DNA of 64,000 nt from Microstegium vimineum (Eukaryota; Streptophyta; Magnoliopsida; Poales; Poaceae): assembly GCA_022036555.1 (NCBI GenBank), contig CM039128.1, forward strand, positions 434,001 through 498,000, in the 5' to 3' direction. Of this stretch, positions 59,559-64,000 are shown piece by piece. A model generated the notes under the pieces. That model searched no databases and was not told the DNA's origin. It saw only the letters and a program-made list of their open reading frames with translations. Position 1 is the first letter of the stretch, and every line of letters begins with the position of its first letter. The position numbers and the translations under genes are program-made.

Positions 59559-62500
59559 TGTCGGATACCTAGAAATAGGGTACCCAATTTACTGCCCTCC
59601 ACAAAAACAAAATCACCCTCGGGGGCTCTTCGCCCTGTCCGATCCAGGGTGACGTCATCACACACGGGGGCTCTTCATCCCCAAATCAACCAAGACCGCT
59701 ACTTCCCCTCGGAGGATCTTCGCCTCGCCCGAGCTAGGGTGACGTTATCCGTGACGCCACCTATCCTCGGGGGGCTCCTTTCCACCCTCGGGGGCTCCTT
59801 CGCCTCGCCCGAGCCCAGGAGGCGTCATCCATGACATCATCCACCTCAGGGGCCCCTTCGCCTCGCCCGAGCCCAGGAGGCGTCATTCGTGACATCAACC
59901 ACCCTCGGGGGATCCTTCGTCTCGTCCGAGTCCAGGAGACGTCATCCGTGACGTCATCCGCCCTCGGGGGCTCTTTCGTCTCGTCCGAGTCCAAGAGACG
60001 TCATCTGTGACGTCATCCACCCTCGGGGGCTCTTCTGCCTCGTACGAGCCAGGGCGATGTCATCCGTGACGTATCCCTTCCCTCGGAGGTCTCATTGCCT
60101 CCAGTGGCCAGGGGCGTCCTAGCCCATATAGTCAAAAGGCCCACAGTGCCCTCCATCCTCAAGGATGGTGTTCAAGGCATGAGTCGCCATGCCTACCCCT
60201 GTTTCCCCCCTGCGGTACAAGGTCCTGTGCTGCCTAACCGATGACTTATGCGCACTACTGTAACACCCTAAAATCTGATTTAGCAAATTATGTTTAAAGT
60301 TGAGTTTAATTTGCTTTAATTTGATTTTAATTCAAATATTTGTTGTGAGCATGGAATTAAATAAATAAAACTAAAACTAATATCACATGTTAGGGTTAAT
60401 AACATAGTTGTGCATTTCATGCCTCTGCATATTCTTCTTTGTATTGTTTGGTTTGCCAAAGCTCAAAGCTATTCAAAATTCTTTGAAAAAAAAGAATTGG
60501 AAAAGCAAAGTTTAAGAAAAGAAAAATGGGAAAACCTTTCTCCCTCCCTCCTTTCGACATTTGGCCCAGCAGCTCAGCTGCTCACCTCTCTCTCTTCCTT
60601 TCACGTGGGCTGGCCTCGGCCTCGGCCCAGCTCGCCCGCAGGCCCACTTGGCCACTGCACTTCCCCCATTCTCCCACTGACGCACCGGGCCCACATGTTA
60701 GCCGCCCTCCTCTTCCACCTCGAGTCCGCATCGGACTCTGCTGCTCGCGCGCGTCGAACCCGCGGGTCGCAAGGCCTCTGCCTCCCTCCCCTCCTTCTTC
60801 GACTGACGGACCGGTCCCGCTGGTCAGCCGTCCCCCTCTTCAACCTGGAGTCCGAGCCAGACACGACTCTGCTGGCGCAGCCGCAACCGCCGCGCTGTTT
60901 CCACGCGTCGCATCCGTGTGGGTCTTCGTACCCCCGTGCCCCGCTATAAATAGCGTAGTCCCGCGCCGCCTTTCCCTCATCTGCAACCTAGCGTCGCCTA
61001 GCCCTAGCCGCAGCAGCACCGCTCGCACCGTAATCTGCCGCCAAGCAGAGCAAAGCTGCCGAGCTTCCCGACCGCTTCATCATCTCCGTAAGAGCATCGA
61101 CGAGCTTCGAGTCGGGTTATAGAACCCGTGGCGACCCTTCTCCCTTCCTTTTTCTTCTGAATCGTTGCTCACCCGAGCGTGTTGCTGTACACAGGGGAGA
61201 CATCGCCGCCCTTCTCTGTCGCCAGCCGCGCTCGCTCCGCTCCGGACCTTGCGAGTAGCACAGGTGAGTTCGCCTACTCTTCCTCTTTCTCCCGGTGCTT
61301 TCGGATCGTAAAACCGAGCACCAGAGCCCCCGATCGAGGTTTCGTCAGCAAGCTCGGGCTCGGCCGCCAATGGCGCCACCGCCCCTGCCTTCTTCTCCGG
61401 CGGAAGCGCCCCTCTTTCCCCTATGTTCTAATCTGAGCCGTCAGCTTCAGATCCAAGGGATCAGATCGCCCCGTACCCCTTCGCGGGTCATCTTTCTAAA
61501 GAGACCCCCGCTTTTCATCAAATTAACCCGCCATCCCTTGCTCACTCAGTTAATCCGATTTCCCGAATTGTTTTAATTCAACAAAGTTCAATTGAATTAC
61601 AGTTTTGCCAATGTTTTCAAAAGCTTATAACTTGCTCGTTTTAGATCCGATTTAATCCGTTCAAGTTGTGTTCGATCCGTCATTTTATGCTCTATCCAGT
61701 AGTATAGATTTCAGCTATGTTAATCACTTTTGAAAATAAAAGTTTAGATTAATTATTTTTATGCTTTAATCTTGTATAGTAAAATCTTACTTAATCTATA
61801 GTTTATTCGTTTTAGATCCGTTTAGCGTGAATTTCGCATCTATGTGATCATAGTATCGTATAGATCTATTTTATAACCTTTTCAAAAACTCTTTATTGTT
61901 TATGGTGTAATGTTCTAATTAAATCTATGTTGCTTTGTGTATGATTGTTCGGATGATTGCTTGGTGGTGTTGATCGAGTTCAGCCGATGTGATTTTCGGT
62001 GAGCCAGAGTTCTTTGCAGAAGATCCGGATCCCCAGGACCTTCGTGATCAAGGCAAGTTTAACATGGGACCATCCTTGTTACCTATTCACCATAACTCAT
62101 CTAGTCATATTGCATGTGTCTTAATTTGATTCCTACTTAGATCTATACCATAGCTTTGTTATCCTTTTACCTTGTCACCAATGGGTACTATTGCATATGG
62201 GTAGATCTGCTATGCTTTATGAATTATGAGAAGAATCTTGACTAATGATATATGCAACGATAAGATAAAATTGGCTTTTATAGCAACATGGAATAGGACC
62301 CCACTGTAGGGCAAAAGCTGGGATTTAAATGCAACCATAGGTGCTATATGGCTCTCGCTTTAGTCAAGTATACAGATTCATACTGGCATGTTGACAGTTC
62401 GTGAAAGGCACCATTGCCGAGCTGGTTGTAGGGCATGGCCTAGGGTGGTTACCGCTTCGAAGGGTACCATCGAGTAGGGGCTTTACATACCCCTTGCCCT

Positions 62501-63829
62501 TAGGTCCGTAGGGTCTGGTGACATGTTGGGAAGACTTTTGAAAGATTTCATAGTGTACCCTGCCCGCTCACCTTGGCAATGTTTTGGGAGTTATAAACCC
62601 GGGCATATGGGCTACACGGCTTGTGGGTAAAGTGCATAACCTCTGCAGAGTGTAAATCTATCATCATAGCCATGCTCACGGTCATGAGCGGCCTGGAAAA
62701 CTCACAGTGTAGATGATCATGTTGTTTAATTATTAATGTTGATTAATATTCTTATTATGTGGTTATCAACTGGGTATGCATAACTAAAGCTAAGTATTGG
62801 TAAAACTTGACCAAGTTAAAAGCAACCGCAGTAAAGACAGTGTCAGCTTTTGAGCTTCATAACCCTGTGTTACTCTTGCTGAGTACTTTAAGTGCTCACC
62901 CTTGCTTTATCAACCTCATCAGATGGCTATGAAGACTACCGTGAGGAATACTAGGCTAGTGGTCAACCAGTCGGTGTTCCCTATGAAGTGGACCTTCATC
63001 GCGAGAGTTATCTTTATATTTTCGCTGTTTTGTTTATGAATATTATTCGTTATGTAATAAGCACTCAGTGATGGTACTATTTAAAGATTTGTCGGCTTAT
63101 GTGTGTGATTGATCTCTGGGCACACATGAGTTGTTCGCATTTAATTTTATTCTTAAAATTGGGTGTGACAACTACACCCGTGCCATACCTTCGACGGACA
63201 CTCGAACAGGGATTAGGGCGTCATCAGCCCTGTATGACGGAACGCGGGGGTGTCTGGCCCTGTGCGACCAGCCCCCGCCCATGCCTAGGTAAGGGAACAA
63301 CGGAGTTCCCGATCTTAAGGCGCGTGGCTAAAGCACAACAAGGACGAACATGACCCGGACGTGTGTCTACTGGCGCAATCTTCCTCAGGAAGGAAGATAG
63401 AAAGAAGACGAAGCTCTCCCTCGGCAGCAGCCCAAGCCAGGCCCACGTTCATTCTCTCTCTCTACTGTACTCCTCCATCTCTCCCTACATATAAAGGGGG
63501 AGAATGGACATCCAATCTCTCTCTCTCGACATTCCAACACTCATTCACACACACACACTCAAACTCGCATTCACGCGAACACACACCAGAACCAAGAACC
63601 TCAAATGCACGAGACCTGGGAACCGGCTTCCCTCACTCACCAAAGCTTGTAGCTCCCCTCTACGAGCCCTCCGCGCTCGGTAACACGACTCCGCAGCAAA
63701 CTGGACGTAGGGCGTTCGTGCCCGAACCAATATAAACCTCTGTGTTCTCCAAGCGTAACCATCCGAACTCCGACACGCTTAGAAATTTACTCGTTGGTCG
63801 TCTAGACCCCACCATTTTAGACACCGACA
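59559..63829 (+). repeat. 3' LTR of the large Gypsy element, interrupted
   Basis: The left part is 59559-60258 (with the TGACGTCA array) and the right part 63171-63829. Without the insert it is about 1.35 kb, matching the 5' LTR. It ends ACACCGACA and is followed by ACTAC. Confidence 0.93.
60259..63170 (+). mobile_element. Solo LTR, 2.9 kb, Gypsy-like, nested in the 3' LTR
   Basis: It starts TGTAACACCCTAAAATCTGA and ends GGGTGTGACA. The duplication ACTAC is at 60254-60258 and 63171-63175. A TATA-like TATAAATA is at about 60945 in a GC-rich promoter-like stretch (60540-61400), followed by a T-rich region. Long LTRs beginning TGTAACACCC are common among grass Gypsy elements. Confidence 0.9.
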
Positions 63830-64000
63830 ACTACAGCCGGTGCACCATTGGAGCAAAGACTCCTGATCCAATGGCTTGCAAAGAGGTTCTAAAGAGGGGC
63901 ATAGGGCGTCGAACTGGTCTAATGGTGTGACAAGAAGATGTAGTGACATTTTGTTCTTCAACTATTATGAGTGTGATTGGTTGCTTGGCTTGTTGGTGCC
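63830..64000. other. Host flank after the large element
   Basis: It begins with the ACTAC duplication copy. It is the continuation of the sequence left of 31686. No gene or repeat is recognised in the remaining 166 bases. Confidence 0.6.

Larger units (their letters stand above)
31686..63829 (+). mobile_element. Large non-autonomous Gypsy element hosting nested insertions
   Basis: The 5' LTR (31686-33025) and 3' LTR (59559-63829, itself interrupted) start TGTCGGATACC and end near CGACA. The duplication ACTAC is at 31681-31685 and 63830-63834. A primer-binding site TGGCGCGCCAGGTAGGGG follows the 5' LTR at 33028. Internally there is gag then protease on the plus strand, a spliced gene on the minus strand, and a non-coding 3' part ending in GACTCGAGGGCTAC before the 3' LTR. 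No reverse transcriptase, RNase H or integrase motif was seen. Without inserts the element would be about 12.6 kb. Confidence 0.9.

Noticed and set aside
60530..61576. Possible GC-rich gene start with TATA box
   Set aside because: The whole stretch is inside a solo LTR with matching target duplications. The TATA box and GC-rich leader belong to the LTR promoter.

Overview
The window is plant nuclear DNA, almost certainly a grass and most likely rice (Oryza). Supporting evidence: intron-rich genes with GT-AG splice sites, very GC-rich first exons, Stowaway and Tourist miniature transposons, and large nested LTR retrotransposons. From memory, a MEI2-like gene beside an ORTHRUS/VIM gene recalls the tip of rice chromosome 5 (OML3 region). 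That placement is unverified. Gene models were assembled by hand from frames and splice sites.

Positions 1-23,000 are the gene-bearing part. A MEI2-like RNA-binding protein gene (592-4790, +) converges on a complete nine-exon ORTHRUS/VIM gene (5764-10184, -) encoding PHD, RING, SRA and second RING domains, the architecture of a CG-methylation maintenance factor. After a repeat-rich spacer come a small uncharacterised plant gene (14893-16613, +) and a NEN-like DEDDh exonuclease gene (17870-18848, -) whose start codon is out of frame. MITEs, tandem duplications and simple repeats fill the rest.

Positions 23,000-31,680 hold a dead SABATH-type methyltransferase gene split by a Ty3/Gypsy chromovirus (23356-30121, duplication CACCA). 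That chromovirus was itself hit by a solo LTR (25065-26371, duplication AAGAG).

Positions 31,686-63,829 are a single Gypsy element (duplication ACTAC) that carries gag and protease but no visible reverse transcriptase or integrase, plus a spliced gene on the opposite strand. A 16.6 kb Copia element of Sirevirus type (39705-56272, duplication GGGGC) sits inside the antisense gene. The Sirevirus 3' LTR holds a related solo LTR (52303-55237), which holds a BARE-like solo LTR (52538-53779, duplication GTGGG). A further 2.9 kb solo LTR (60259-63170, duplication ACTAC) sits in the outer 3' LTR. The nest is four levels deep.

I found no CRISPR array, operon, rRNA or tRNA gene, and nothing I would call a new defence or metabolic system. 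The most unusual points are the MEI2-like gene lacking its first RRM, the intron-containing antisense gene in a pol-less retrotransposon, the methyltransferase split by a retrotransposon, and regulatory-looking arrays inside the LTRs.
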